NCBI GenBank assembly: GCA_002786025.1 | Contig: NHNW01000055.1 | Coordinates: 124,001 to 188,000 of the forward strand | Source of the DNA: Zasmidium citrigriseum | Lineage: Eukaryota; Ascomycota; Dothideomycetes; Mycosphaerellales; Mycosphaerellaceae | Reading direction: 5' to 3' | Length of the DNA stretch: 64,000 nt | In this document: positions 46,684-59,399 of the stretch, in pieces | Numbering within the stretch: position 1 is the first letter of the stretch | Layout: each line of letters starts with the position of its first letter | Position numbers and translations under genes: made by a program | The notes under the pieces: model-generated | What the model saw: only the letters and a program-made list of their open reading frames with translations | Told to the model about the DNA's origin: nothing | Databases searched by the model: none

Positions 46684-46722
46684 ATAGCGTTTATACCCTA
46701 GTAGGGTACGAACGATAATAAG
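46684..46722. repeat. Terminal-repeat-like motif, copy 1
   Basis: This contains TATACCCTAGTAGGGTACGA. Its reverse complement resembles sequences near 50,262-50,290 and 51,341-51,370. The centre is a near-perfect palindrome (TACCCTA.TAGGGTA). Together with the 51,341 copy it forms an inverted pair matching over roughly 30 bp. Confidence 0.55.
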
Positions 46723-46729
46723 CTTACTC

Positions 46730-49700
46730 TAGTATATTCCCGTCCTTATCTATAGCTATACTATCGTCGTTAATAAAATTACCTTCTAAGATAGATAACT
46801 CCTCGCTTTCTAGGAGTTTAGGAATAGGCGCCTTAAAAGTAGATAGTAACCTACTAAAGTCCCTATTATTATTAAAGTAGGAGTTATTACTAAAGGCCTT
46901 CTTCTCTATTCCCTAAACGACCGCCTACTTCTTATAGAATTTATTTATAGCTATAGTACGATACTTACGAAGCTAGATTAACTACCTAAAGTTAGTATTA
47001 TTCGGTCTAGCGTTATAGTACTCCTATAATATATAGTATATCTTATACTAGTTATTAATAACTATCGGATCGGACTACTAACGCTAAGCTATTAACGTAT
47101 TACTAATAGGCTAGGTTAAATCTATCTTAATCGTAGCTAGAACGCGGAAGGGGATCTTACTAAAGATATTAGCGAATCTAGAAAGTATTACCTTTAGAGC
47201 TATAAGATTACGGTAAGACGTATTTAGATTAGTCTAGCTACTACTACTAGGAATCTTAAGTACTTCTCTCTAAAGGTCTACCTTAACGAGCTAGAGGAAT
47301 AAGTTAATTCGCTCCTTAGTCTACTTTTAGGCTCCGTATAGTAAGGAAGGTATAGAAATTCGAATATTAAGCTTACTATATAGAATAGGCTTCTAGTTAG
47401 TATTATACTTCTTAGCGTCTTTAGGTATCTATATCTTCTTATTAATAGTCTTAATCTTAGCTTTAGATTATAGTCCTCGGCGCTCCTTAAGTAACTTTAC
47501 CTAGAGATCCTACTTCTTACGCTTATATATACTAGGGATAATAATAGTATAGTCGCTAGTATCTTTAGCTAGAAGAGTAAGTAAGCCCTATACTATATTC
47601 TTCCTACTCTTAGGTATATATATACGCTTAATATTAAAGTCTAAGTAGTAGAAGGCTTAAGCTCCTATATTACTCTCCTTAGTACTACTAGCCCTATATT
47701 AATCCTTAATATAGTAGGAGTATAATATAAGGGTAGGGTAAGAGTCTAAGTATAGTAGTATATAGAGAAGGTAGTAGATAGGGTTAGTCCTTATTAACTA
47801 CTAAATTAATCTATAAACTATAGTACGTCCCTATCCTAGGTTATACTTCTCTCGAATTAAGCGCTAGTACTACTAATATATTCGTACCTTATCTATAGTA
47901 ATATTATAGATAGTATTCCTAGCTAAGGCTAGATTATTTCTAGAGTTCTTAGTATAGAAGGGACTCTCCTACTAGTTAAAGAGGCCTTTTAAGGTAAGGT
48001 TACTATTCTTCTCCTAGTTATCCTTACTTAGTTCGCCTACTATATATAATATAGTAGGGGCTAAGTTTAGAAAAGGAATCTTCTAGCTTATAGGTATATT
48101 ATATATTTAGGCTATAAAGTAATAGGGACCGAGAGTATTAGAAAGGACGTTAGGGTAGTAAAGTATATCGAACTAGTTAGAGTTCTAGCGGCGGAACCTA
48201 TTAAGGTTATCTTTAGTAGTAACTATAGCTCTAACCTTACTCGTTTAGGTAGCGTAGTTACCTTATTAGTTTAGTATTCCTAGGATTCTACTTATAAATA
48301 GTCGTAAGTAATTATAGTAGAGTAGGCTCGCGCTTTAGCGCTTACTATTCTTATTATAATCTATAAGATATTACTAGACTTAATTATTAGTAAACTTCGG
48401 CTTATTCTTATTAGTATAATTAATCTAAGCGATTAAGGTAGTATCTATAAATCCTAGATACTTATTATAGATCTAAGCCTTATTATTATTAGGTAATAAT
48501 ATACTACTATAATTAGATACTATAGGAGAGTTATAGAAAGTACTAGAGGTAGGGCGAGAGAAGTTACTAGAGCTAGATCGAGGAAGGTTTCCTAATCTAG
48601 TATAAGGAAGGCTAGAGTTAGTTTAGCTATAGCTACTAGAGTAAAGAGGAGTAGGCGACTATTACGTAGGCGTAACTTAGCTAGAAGTAGAGTTACTCTT
48701 TAGACGATTAGGTAAGGCGTTAGATATAGAGCGCTAGTAGCTAGGCTAAGAAGGGTTCTAACCCTATCCTAAGTTTAAGAGTAGTAGCTTTATATAAGAG
48801 CGTAGATTTCTAGTAGGACCCTATTAAGATAGAGTAGGCTTCTCTTAAATAGAAAGGGGGGTAGGGTTAGTATTAGTCTAAGGATAGCTACTAGCTAGAG
48901 AAGGTTCTCGCTACTTACCCTAATTCGAAGAGCTAGTATTAGGCGTAGGTATCTAAGATTCTTCTCGGATATAAGAGTTAACTAGGTAAAGGAACTAGTC
49001 CTCTAAATATAGTCCGAGGTTATTCTTCTTTAGCTATTCCTATACCTCCGCTAAGTTAAGATCTATAGTATCTACTTAAGCCTTCTTCTAAGTATTATCG
49101 ATAGTATCTAGATTAGTCTACTTAACCTAGTAGTTCTTACTTAGGCTACTCTTACCTTTCTAGTCTATAAGTCTCTAAATAAAGGTCTTACTAATACGAG
49201 GAGCGACTACTTTCTAATCTTTATAGCTAAGGATAAAGGTAGTAAACTCCTTCTATCGTTAAGGCGGTATACTAATATTAAGGAAGTACTATATAAAGTA
49301 ACGCTTAATAGGTAAAGATAGCTAGGAAGCTATAGCCTTCCTTAATACTATATACTAATTATAAGCCTTCTCTCCCTATATTAATACTTTATCTAGCGCC
49401 TTATATTTATAACGATTAGGCGCTATATTAGTAGCCTTCTTAACGCGATCTACTATTTCTAGTATACTAACTAATCGTCCCTCGATAAAGTAGTTAGTAT
49501 ATACGTAGATAAAGTTAGTAAGGTTAGTCTTATTCTCGTCGCTTAGAGTCTTAAGGAAGTCGCTAAGCTAATCTAAGTTCTTATTAAGTACGCTTAGGGA
49601 GTCGTTAGTAACCGAAGGGAACTAGTAATCGCGGAAGTCTCTAATATAGTCTATAGATCCGAGGAGTTATAATACCTTAAGTTCTTCTAGCTTTACGAGA

Positions 49701-49950
49701 CTATTAGCTAGATTAGAGCTAGCTAGTATAGCGGGTATTAGCGCTTTATTACCTAACTTCGCTATAGTATTAGAGTAGGTAGAAGGTAATAGGAGTATTA
49801 GTAGGTATTTAGTAAAGTCGGTAAGAGTAGAACTACTAATAGAGGAAGAGCTCGAAGAAGTTAAAAAATCTAAGGTACTAAAGGCGGTAGTATTATTAGT
49901 ATTATTAAAGTTAAGAGGTTAATAGAATAGAAGGGGGCTTAAGTACCTAT
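46730..49950 (-). pseudogene. Unidentified RIP-degraded protein, family X copy 1
   Basis: A minus-strand frame of about 1,070 codons is readable from about 49,950 to 46,730, interrupted only by RIP-type stops. An N-terminal domain (FIYVYTNYFIEGRLVSILE near 49,500) is followed by a Ser/Pro-rich linker around 49,000-48,500. A C-terminal domain contains IYQQYQRLIR and, after GQGR, IQQLIRTNPIY near 47,830. The end region has KKAFSNNSYFNNNRDF near 46,880. I recognise no transposase, integrase, reverse transcriptase or capsid family. It lies between the inverted motifs at 46,684 and 50,262/51,341. Confidence 0.5.
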
Positions 49951-50261
49951 AGTAGTAGCTAGCTTTACGGACTAAGCTACTATAGTTATATACGGTATCT
50001 TTAGTAAACTATAAATATTTACGCTTCTAAATTACTTATATAGGTCCTATATATTCTAATACCTCGTAACTAGCTAGCTATACTATAATATATACTATAT
50101 ATAGTAGTTAATCGGATAGCGATATATTAATAGCTAGCTTCGTAAATCTAGAAGTAAAAGGGTCTAGTTTAGTTTTTAAGCGAGAAAGGCGATAGTAGTA
50201 TTATCCCTATATATATACGTAGCTTATAGAGTCGTATAGGTAGCTAGTTAAGGAGGTTAGG

Positions 50262-50290
50262 CGTTCGTACTCTAGTAGAGTACGATTATA
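50262..50290. repeat. Terminal-repeat-like motif, copy 2
   Basis: GCGTTCGTACTCTAGTAGAG starts at 50,262 and continues TACGATTATA. It is in inverted orientation relative to the 46,684 copy and direct relative to the 51,341 copy. Confidence 0.5.
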
Positions 50291-51340
50291 AAAGCGATAT
50301 CTAGAGGCTAACTAGTTAACTATAGGTATTCTAATTTAGCCTAAAATAGGTACTCTATCTAAGGCCTTCCCTATAGTAGTAGGAGTACCTATAGAGTCGA
50401 GTAGGGATAAGAACTTAGATCTAATCGTCTAGAATAGCGCTAAACTCTAGGCGTTATTATTAGAGAGGAGGATCTAAGCTAGCTACTATTTAGAATATAG
50501 CCTTCTATTAGTAGTCTAGTACCTATAATAGTACTAATTACGGGTTAGGGGAATTAATAAGGAGTATCTTACGCCTATCGATCTATCGAATACATAAGCT
50601 AGTTCTAATAATAAAGGGTAGGCTAGTAGCGGTTCTAGGAGTTCGCCTAGTATAGTCGTTAGTATATCTAAGCTAATAGATTAAGTAGCGAGAATCTCGA
50701 GATCCTAGGGTAGAGTATCTTTATCGATTCTCTAGCTCCTATTATAGATCTACTATCTAATACCTCTATATATTACCTATAGTAGTATACTTAGTAAGTA
50801 TTATCTCCTATAGCTCGATCTCTTCTTATAGTAGTTATAGTTTAGTATTAATCTTATTAGTATTAAAGCGTAGGTATCTATTATTATTATACTAATCCCT
50901 AGCGCCTCTCTATATAAGCTAGATAATAGGCGTTTAAGGGCGACGCTAGACGAGGCGTAGTTTAATAATATCGATTCGATATCGTTCTCTAAAGTCCGTA
51001 GGAATCGGTTAGATTAATTTCCTAGTAACTTCTTCTTCTCGAGTTTAATTATAGCGTAGCTAAGTCCTATCTCGTTCTAAGTATTCGATTAGGTCCTTAA
51101 TTTTACGTACTCGCTATTAGCGAGTTTCCTATACTAAGAGGAAGATAGCTAGTAACTAGAGGATATAGTTTTATTCTATCTAGAGCTCTAGAGATTTAGT
51201 CTTAATAACTAATATTAATTTCCTAAATATAGCTATAGCGAAGGATATAATCTATATCGTTTAGATATAAGTAGCGCGTATACTAAGAGAATACGCCTTC
51301 TAGCTAAGCGGGGTTATTATAGATTATCTAGGGATTCGTT

Positions 51341-51370
51341 TATTACGTTCGTACCCTAATAGAGTATAAA
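51341..51370. repeat. Terminal-repeat-like motif, copy 3
   Basis: CGTTCGTACCCTAATAGAGT, within about 51,337-51,365, is the best inverted match to the 46,684 copy: about 30 of 32 aligned positions, allowing one gap. Confidence 0.5.
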
Positions 51371-51599
51371 TTATAGAAGGTACTAAGCTACCCTAGTAAT
51401 ATAGTACTATTATAGAACTTATATCCTAGAATTAGTAATATATTTCGGAGGATCCTCGATAGCGGTAGGGAACTTATCTCGTCTAGATATAAAGCCGATA
51501 AAGTTAGTTTAAGGTATAAGAGGGAGGATATAATATAATATTCCTATATTATATAGATAACGGGAATATAAATAGATATAATAAAGGAAAGAAGGAGAA

Positions 51600-52720
51600 A
51601 GTAGAAGTAAACTATATTACTAGTAGACTCGAAATTAGAGGCTCGATATAAGTAGTAAATAGCCGCTACTATATATTTAGTCTATACTCTTATCCTTAGT
51701 TCCTAGGCCTAAAGTTATCTATACCTCCCTAAGCTTAAAGCGTTAGAGTACCTATTCTAGGCTAGGCGGATAACCTTATAGTAGTAACTCGGTATTACTT
51801 TATTATATTAGCGGATATAAATACGCTAGACTAGCTATAGGCCTATTATATAATCGACTTCCTTACGACGACGCTTTAGATTAGTATAGTAACGAGAGAG
51901 ATTAGCTTTATACTCTATCTAGTTTATAACTATACTATAGCGGACCCTCTAGCGGATATCCGTCTATAGCTAGCTTAGGAATAAGTAGGTACTAGGCGCT
52001 AGTATTACTAGAGGTAGGGTACTAAGATAGAAGATAGACTAACGACTATCGAAAGCGTAAGGATTAGGCTAGGTATAGCGGCGTTCTAGATCTTACTATA
52101 TACTAAGAGTCTAGCGTCCTTAGAAGTCGCTATTCGCGCGATACTTATTAATAATATAAGCTTATAGGTAAGTATTAGAATAACCTACTTAAAGGGATAG
52201 GTAGATCTTATTAAGGTTAAAGGTAGGGTTAGGTTCTCCGTTTCTCTAGTTCTATACGCCTATATATAGTAGATAGACGACTAAGATATTTAGCCGAGAA
52301 GTAAGGATATAAGACTCGACTATATTAGCGTAATACTACTATCTTTTAGTAGTAAAGGGTAGACGATACTAGCGATTAAGGAAGGTCTACTACTACTCGT
52401 TTATTATCTAATTACTATCTTAAGTCTTATTATATAGTAGATCGTCTAGCTCCTTATCTATATCTATTAGTAGGCGGTAGGTACGAGAAATATCGCTAAT
52501 ATAGCGTAAGGTAGCTTCTATATAGGTAAGATTTCTATAGCTAGTATAGGTATTCGAGTATAGATACTCTATCTCTTAACGGAGCTTAGTATACTCGAGG
52601 CGAACGACTTCTTTTAGAGCGTAGATATTACTTATATTAGCGATATTAGTAGAGGCGTTTCTTATACGATAGGCGTTTAGCTTTTAATAAAGCTCTCGCG
52701 GCTTTAGAGGAGGAAAGCTT
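51600..52720 (+). pseudogene. Unidentified RIP-degraded plus-strand frame
   Basis: A plus-strand frame is readable through TAG codons, with protein-like pieces such as ILYLVYNYTIADPLADIRL and RLTTIESVRIRLGIAAF near 51,920-52,090. No family is recognised. It is the only plus-strand coding trace I could follow in the right block. Confidence 0.35.
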
Positions 52721-53777
52721 AGACTTATTATAAAAGGTATAAGTTATAGTATAATACGGAGAAGGTTAAAATTTAAGTAGTAGTAGGAAGTTATACTAGT
52801 AGTAGCTACTAGACTTAATTAGGAAGTTACTATATATAATCTATCTATAGCCTTTAGTTCTAGCCTTAGTTATTCTAGTAATAACCTTAGATACGCTAAT
52901 AGTCTATAAGTATTACCTAATAGTATAGAAGTAGCGTAGGTACTAGGTAGTAGTAGCTTTAACTATTATAGGAGGGTAATACTAATTATATAATAGTAAT
53001 CTTATTCCTTTACTAGCTATAAGGCCTAAGATATTTCTAGATCCTCCTACGAAGGAGGAGTATCGATAGCCTCGTTAAAGGAAGGAATTAAATAAGGAGT
53101 AATAAGAGGAGTTTAAGGCTCGCTAAGGCTAAAGTAAGGGAATAAGGTAAGGCGATTAAAGTAGAAAATAAGGCTTAAATAAGGGATTATACGAGGCTCT
53201 TAACTTAAGAGGATTAAAACTACGATCTTCTTCTTATAGAACGCTTTAATTCGAATTTAGTATATAGTATATATTATAAAAGAGTCTATTACCTACCTAT
53301 AAGAGATCTTATCTTAAACCCCTTACTATAAGGTAATAGGCTACTTCCCTAGATTAGAATTAGGCTAGGAACCCCTAAGTTAAAGGAAGTAATATTACTC
53401 GCTAATATCCCTACCTTATCTTAGGTATCTATCCCTTAGATACCTCCTTTCCTACGCGCGCGCGCGAAGGTAACTACTTATAGTAGCTACTACTAGTATT
53501 CCCGCTCGCGCTCGCGCTAGCGTAGTATAAGAGGTACCTAAACTTCTATTCTAAACCTTTTCTTCTTCCCTACTAGACGATAAAATAGTATCGCTGTACT
53601 ACTAGAGAGTAGTCGCGAGCGTACTAATAGATTATTATATTAATAGGGCTACTATAGTTCCTAGGATCTAGAGATTCCTTATACTAGGTAATAAACTAAA
53701 AAGTAATCGTATCGTAAATTTTTAACCTATAGCCTATAAAAAATAAATAAAATCTTTATTAAATCCCTAATTAACGA

Positions 53778-53801
53778 TTTCCTAGCCTATAGGCTAATAA
53801 A
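53778..53801. repeat. 24-bp near-palindrome, copy 1
   Basis: The core is AGCCTATAGGCT, flanked by TTTCCT and AATAAA. The same 24 bases occur at 57,124-57,147 and 61,385-61,408. Confidence 0.85.
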
Positions 53802-56800
53802 CTATTTCTTACCTATTCCGCCTATTCTATCCCCTTTATCTATATAAGATAATACCTCTAGTATTCTTAGTCGCCTTATCGATGTCCTTAGAAGTAGTAA
53901 AATCCTTAGTTAGCGTAGGTTAAATAGACTAGTCGTAGTTATTAGCGAAGTAGCTATTCTTACTATATACCTCTCGCTCTAACTACTTAACGATCTTCTA
54001 CTTACGCTTAAAGACTTCTATAGCTCGGTTTCTCTACTTATCGCGTATCTTCTTAAACTAGCTTAGATCCTACTACTTTATATATTCTAGCTAAACCTCC
54101 GGAGTATTCTATCTATACCTCCCTACTAAAGTATTACTTACTAGGCTAAGCCTATCGAGTTAAATAGTAGTAGAGAATCGATATAGAGGTAATCTATAGC
54201 GAATAGGATATCTAGAAGGAGTTAAAGGAGTAGGTTCTATATCGCGATAGGAACGAGAAAGATTATCCTAGTTACTAGCTTTAGTAACCTCGAGAATTCT
54301 AGACTCCCTATCGAAATATATATACTAGGGGAAGATAGTACGTCTCTTACCCTTCCCCTTTAATACTCTATACGGAAGTTAAGGCTTACTAACTTATATA
54401 CCTAAAGTAGAGTATAGCTAAGGCTTCTACTTTATATAGTACTTATTAAGGAATTTATTAGGTAGTATAGTCTTTAAGATTGCCTTAATATAGCTATTCT
54501 TAATACTACCCTTCTCCTATATAAGCTTATACTACTCTTCTATATATTTATATATACCTATAACTATCTTAGTATAGTCCTTCTTATCTTCGTTATCTAG
54601 AGAAATAGTACCTTAGATTATATTCGCTCTAATACCTTTAGTAACTATCTTCTAAATATTCGAATCTAAGTAACGAAAGCTAGTATTAGATATATTCTTC
54701 TTATTCTAGCCTATAGTAGGATACTAGTACTTACTATAGTATCTATAAGTAATAAGCTTATAAATAGCTATATTACGATTCTAGTTCTCCTAACTATTAT
54801 TATTCTCTAGGCGAAGAGTAAGGTATATAAGCTAGTAGATAGGGTCTTAGCGAGTAATCTACTAAGTAAGGGAGAACTATATATTACGAATCTAGCCTTA
54901 GTTATTCGAATTATTAATTCTACGTTAATACTAGTAGTATATATCGAACTCCTTATCTATAAACTAAAGAATACCCTTATCCTTCTACTATTTAAAGATA
55001 TTAGGAATATTAAGAGTACCTTTATTATCCTACTTCTATAAGTTATTATCTCTAAAGCTAATAGTCTTCGTAATCTTACTTCTACTAATAAAGGTAATTC
55101 TCTTTAGGCCTATAGATTAAAAGATAGTATTAAAGCGATAGACTCGTAAGGAATCTCCTAGAACTCTTAGTCTCCTATCTTAGCTAAACTAGAATAGGTA
55201 GGCTTCTATCTTTACCTTTATTCCTCGCTTATCCTTAGCTAAGGTCTTAATTCTCTAAATAACTAAGGTACGAGTTTAACTATAGCCTATTATTATACCT
55301 AATCCTCTATTTATAAGAAGGCGAGTATATAGAATATAGAAAGGATAAAGATTATTTAACTCCTTAAATACTATATTATATATAGTAAGAGCTTAATCCT
55401 AATCCTTATATATCTACTTCTTATATATACTCTTATCGCTTAGAGTATAAATAAATATAGGCTTAATACTACTATAGTATTCGTAGGTAATAGGCTATCG
55501 CTAAGGAGACTTCGGAGAAGATATAAGTTACTCTCCTTTACTCTCTTCTTCTTTAATATCTCTAAGATCTCCCCTACTACTACTATCTCTATCTCTTATA
55601 GATCTAGAGCTATTAGCTCTACTATAGCGAGTTCCTCGCTAGCTTCCTACCTTTAAGCGGGTAAATAGGCCTAGTAGGCCTCCTAGAGAAGGTAACTACT
55701 ATTAAGGTAACTTAGGATTAGAGAATATAGGACTAGGCTATCTCGAGTTTAGGCCGCTTCCTCCTAATCCTCCTCGAATAGGTAATCCTCTACTAGGAGG
55801 AGTAGATTTAATAGTTCTCGCTCTACTCTACTTCTTCTATAAGAATAGCCTCTTTCCTTTTAAGTCTATAATAATCTTAAAGTTATACTTATTAAAGAGA
55901 GCTTACGTAGCTTTCGAAAGAGGATTCTTATAATATACTATAGCTAGAATAGATACCTACTTCTCGCTACTAGGATTCTTCTCTCTTCTCTCTAAGAAAG
56001 GATAACCGTAAAGCTTAATATAAGTTCTCGCCTTATTAAAGTTATTAGTAGTAAATCCTTTATTCGTATAAATACCTCGGCTAGTAAGGCTTAGCCTATA
56101 GAGGAAGATATCTAGAAGAGTATAGATATTCTAGGTACTACGATTAGTATTAACGAAGGTTTAAGTAGCCCTTATAATATTTACTACCTTCTAAACTATA
56201 GCGAATATATCCGAGTTCTCGTAGTCTTCTCCCTATTCCCTCTTAATAGTATTCCTCGTAGCTTAAATTCTCTAATTCGTATCCCTACCTATCTTAATTA
56301 AGTTATCGAGAGTAGGAAACTCCTTATTAAATAACTTATTCTTTAGAACCTTACTACTAAACTTAGTTCCTAGCTACTCTTATAATCCCTCGAAAACCGC
56401 GAGGATAAATTAAGAAAGTAAACTTAAACTAGCGTCGAGGCGCTTAAATAGATTACGTATTATAATAACTCGGTTTAATCTAGTATACGCCTACTTAAAT
56501 ACCTAAAGGAATTACTCCGTAGTAGTCGACTATAAGAGAATACGAACTAGAGGATCTTACTCGTTCTAATTACGAGGAGTTACTTTAAGAACCGTAACGA
56601 GAGACTAGTTACCTCCTAGTATACTTAGAGTTCCTAATATTAGTAATAGTAATCTCTACGGATAAAATCTTTACTACTAATATACCTTAATAGAGAGGTT
56701 TACTACCTCGATAGAAGGTTCTACCTTAGTAAAGGGTCGCTTTAATTCTCTCTAGAAGAAGGTCGTTTACTTAGAAGGTAGAAGAATACTCTTAGGCTCT

Positions 56801-57120
56801 AGAATAGTTAATATTCGATAGTTAAAGGAAGAGGTTTATTCTAGAAGTTTACTAGGTTTATATACCTTCGTAGAAATAGGCTTATATATATCTATAGAAG
56901 ATTCTATAGCCTTATATATATATATATATTACGCTTTAGATCTATTATCGTAATCTATTATCGATTTAGTATTATATATAGTATATAATATTCTAGATTT
57001 ACCTTAGTACGTACTAGTTCCTCGTATATAATTCCTTTTAATATAAAGCTAATCCGTAAAAGTAATATATATAAATAGGGCGTTAAAATATCTAGGTAAT
57101 ATAAGAAATATAAAGGTAAA
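53802..57120 (-). pseudogene. Unidentified RIP-degraded protein, family X copy 2
   Basis: A minus-strand frame is readable through RIP stops with the same architecture as the 46,730-49,950 frame: an N-terminal domain, a Ser/Gly/Arg-rich linker near 55,800-55,600 and a C-terminal domain. Aligned blocks are IYYQYQRRIN then ITRQDPIYQLI here against IYQQYQRLIR then LIRTNPIYYLL there, and REVYSKNSYFANNYD against KKAFSNNSYFNNNRD near the C-terminus. The two copies are clearly diverged. No known family was recognised. The copy is bounded on both sides by the 24-bp near-palindrome. Confidence 0.5.
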
Positions 57121-57123
57121 CTA

Positions 57124-57147
57124 TTTCCTAGCCTATAGGCTAATAAA
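57124..57147. repeat. 24-bp near-palindrome, copy 2
   Basis: Identical 24 bases to the copies at 53,778 and 61,385. Flanking sequence differs, except that short stretches next to copies 1 and 2 are alike (AAATAGTTTA on the minus strand). Confidence 0.85.
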
Positions 57148-58399
57148 TAGTAATTCGGGAAATAAGGTATATAATCGATCTAGAATCGCTTCTCTTTTAT
57201 AGAAAGGAAGTTCTTCGTTCGTAAATAAGTATTATTAATTATATAGAGGTATCTAGTAAGTTATAGCCTTCGAAATAGCGCGATACTATAGGCTCTTATA
57301 CTCTTTAGGAGGTTAGGGTTTATTTCCTAAGAAGGTTTCGCTTTCTCTAGTTCCTTCTCGCTATAGGTATAATCTATAGCTTCCTCGAAAAGTATCTTCT
57401 TTACTTCGTAGAGTAGAGCTTCCCCTACGATAGTATAACTCTTCTCTATCTACTAGGGTACTAATAGGGTATTATTCTAGAATACTTCCTAATCTTCCTA
57501 CCTAATATTACCTTTAAAATACTCCTCCTTACTATTATTATCCTCCTCTTCCTCTCCTACTAATTCCTATATCTACTACTTTAATCTATCTAATCCCTAT
57601 AAATCTCCTCTATTTAGATCTTCTATTAATTCCTTAAACGAAGGTAATTAATCTTCTTATAATATTATAGCCGTACGTAAGACTTACTTTATAGTAATAA
57701 CTTCCTTCTTCTTACCTTCCTCCTTTCCTATTTCTTCTATTTCCTTTATCCTCTAACTAATTAAAGTCTTCCCTACTTCTCTTACTATTAAACCTAACCT
57801 CGCTTTTAACTCCCTTTCCTACTCTAATTCCTATAGGCCTTTAGTTACTACCCTATCTTAGATAAATTCCTCTTTAAAATTTCCTCTTCCTCTCGTTCTT
57901 CTTATAATAGGCTCCTCCTCTTTAACCCCTTCTATATTAACTTCTTCTTCCTTAGATTCTTTATCGTTAGCTTCTTCTCTATTAAAGACTATTCCGCTAT
58001 ACTCTCCCTTAATACTATATTCGTAGAAGGGAAGAACTTACTTTAGCCTTTCCTAAGTAAAGGTTATTCCTATTAATATAGTACTATCTAGTTCCTTAAG
58101 TAGGTAGGTTATAGTTACTTCCTTTACTTCCTAAATATAATAGAGCCCTCTCTATTAATATACGAGCTTATACGATCGAGATATCTTTAGATTATCCCTA
58201 TAAACTATAATAAGATTACTCTTCTTAAACCTCTCGAATAATATATTATTCCTCTTATTATAGTAATCCTTCGCTTTAGCTCGTAATCTTTTTATTCTAC
58301 TAATTAATTCTTTCTTCTTACCTTTAACCCTCTCTAGCTATATCGCCCTATACTATAATAATATTACTCGATCCTTTACTTCTCTCTAATTATAGTTCC

Positions 58400-59050
58400 T
58401 AAAGCTCGGGTATTTAGCCTTAATAGGTAAGATCGTCGTAAAAGCTAGAAATAGTTCTATAGGAGTCTTATTTATAAGCGAGCTTACTATTATTTAATTA
58501 GCCTAGAGTAATAGATAAACCTATTTCCTCTACCCTTTCCCTATTCCTCCTATTAACTTCGATAATATATCTAAAATTAGCCTATACCTAACTTTAATAT
58601 ACCTATTTACTTTTATATTATAGGCTAAGATCTTAATCCTTCTTATACCTATACTAAGTAATAACTTCTTAACTTCCCCTCTATACTACCTTAATCTATT
58701 AAGAATAATTTCCTTAGGTACCCTATACCTATATATTACTTCTTAATAAAGGAAGTCCGTAATCTAGAATACTATTAACTCCTTTATAGTATAATCTCTA
58801 GTCTTTCCTTCTACCTAGCTATAGAATATCTCCCTTACTATTATAATATATCCCTTCCTATCTATATATATAGGATCTACTACCTACTTCCTTCTAATAA
58901 CTTATAGGTAACTCGGATATAACTTAGTTACTCGCTTCGATCTATTCTAGAAGTTATATTCTACGTAAGATTAATAATACTAGGAGACTTCTAACTATAA
59001 GCCTTTCTACTAATATCGAGTAGTAACCTTCTAAAACGTTACTTCTAGAC
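58400..59050 (-). pseudogene. Element 2 integrase
   Basis: VVDPIYIDRKGYIIIV near 58,880 (first catalytic Asp region) is followed by YRVPKEIILNRLR near 58,710, where the second Asp reads Asn. ILAYNIKVNRYIKVRYRLI near 58,620 corresponds to the conserved block after the catalytic centre, and PIELFLAFTTILPIKA near 58,450 is typical of the fungal gypsy integrase C-terminal part. Confidence 0.75.
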
Positions 59051-59399
59051 CTTAATATCCCCTTTCTTTATATATTATATATATAATTACCTTCCTCGTA
59101 TCTATATTATCGATAACCCTCTATAATAGGCTATTTAGCTTCGTCTACCTCTATAACTTCTTTCCCTTTATAATATACTTCCTTACTTACTTCTATAGAC
59201 TCTAATATCTTACCCTACTTATTCCTAGAGGTCTCCTTATCTTCGTAATAACGAAGGTAAGCTACTAATACTCTTCGCTATACGAATTATCTAGAATATC
59301 TCCCTCGTCTAAGATATTACCCTTATTATTAACTTCTTTAACTCTCCTTCTTCTAGCGAAGAATAAAGATATATCTATAAACTCCTTAATATCTTACTC

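Noticed and set aside
53455..53466. The (CG)6 run as a CpG-island promoter
   Set aside because: CG is the dinucleotide RIP leaves alone, so survival of a CG run in this block needs no regulatory explanation.
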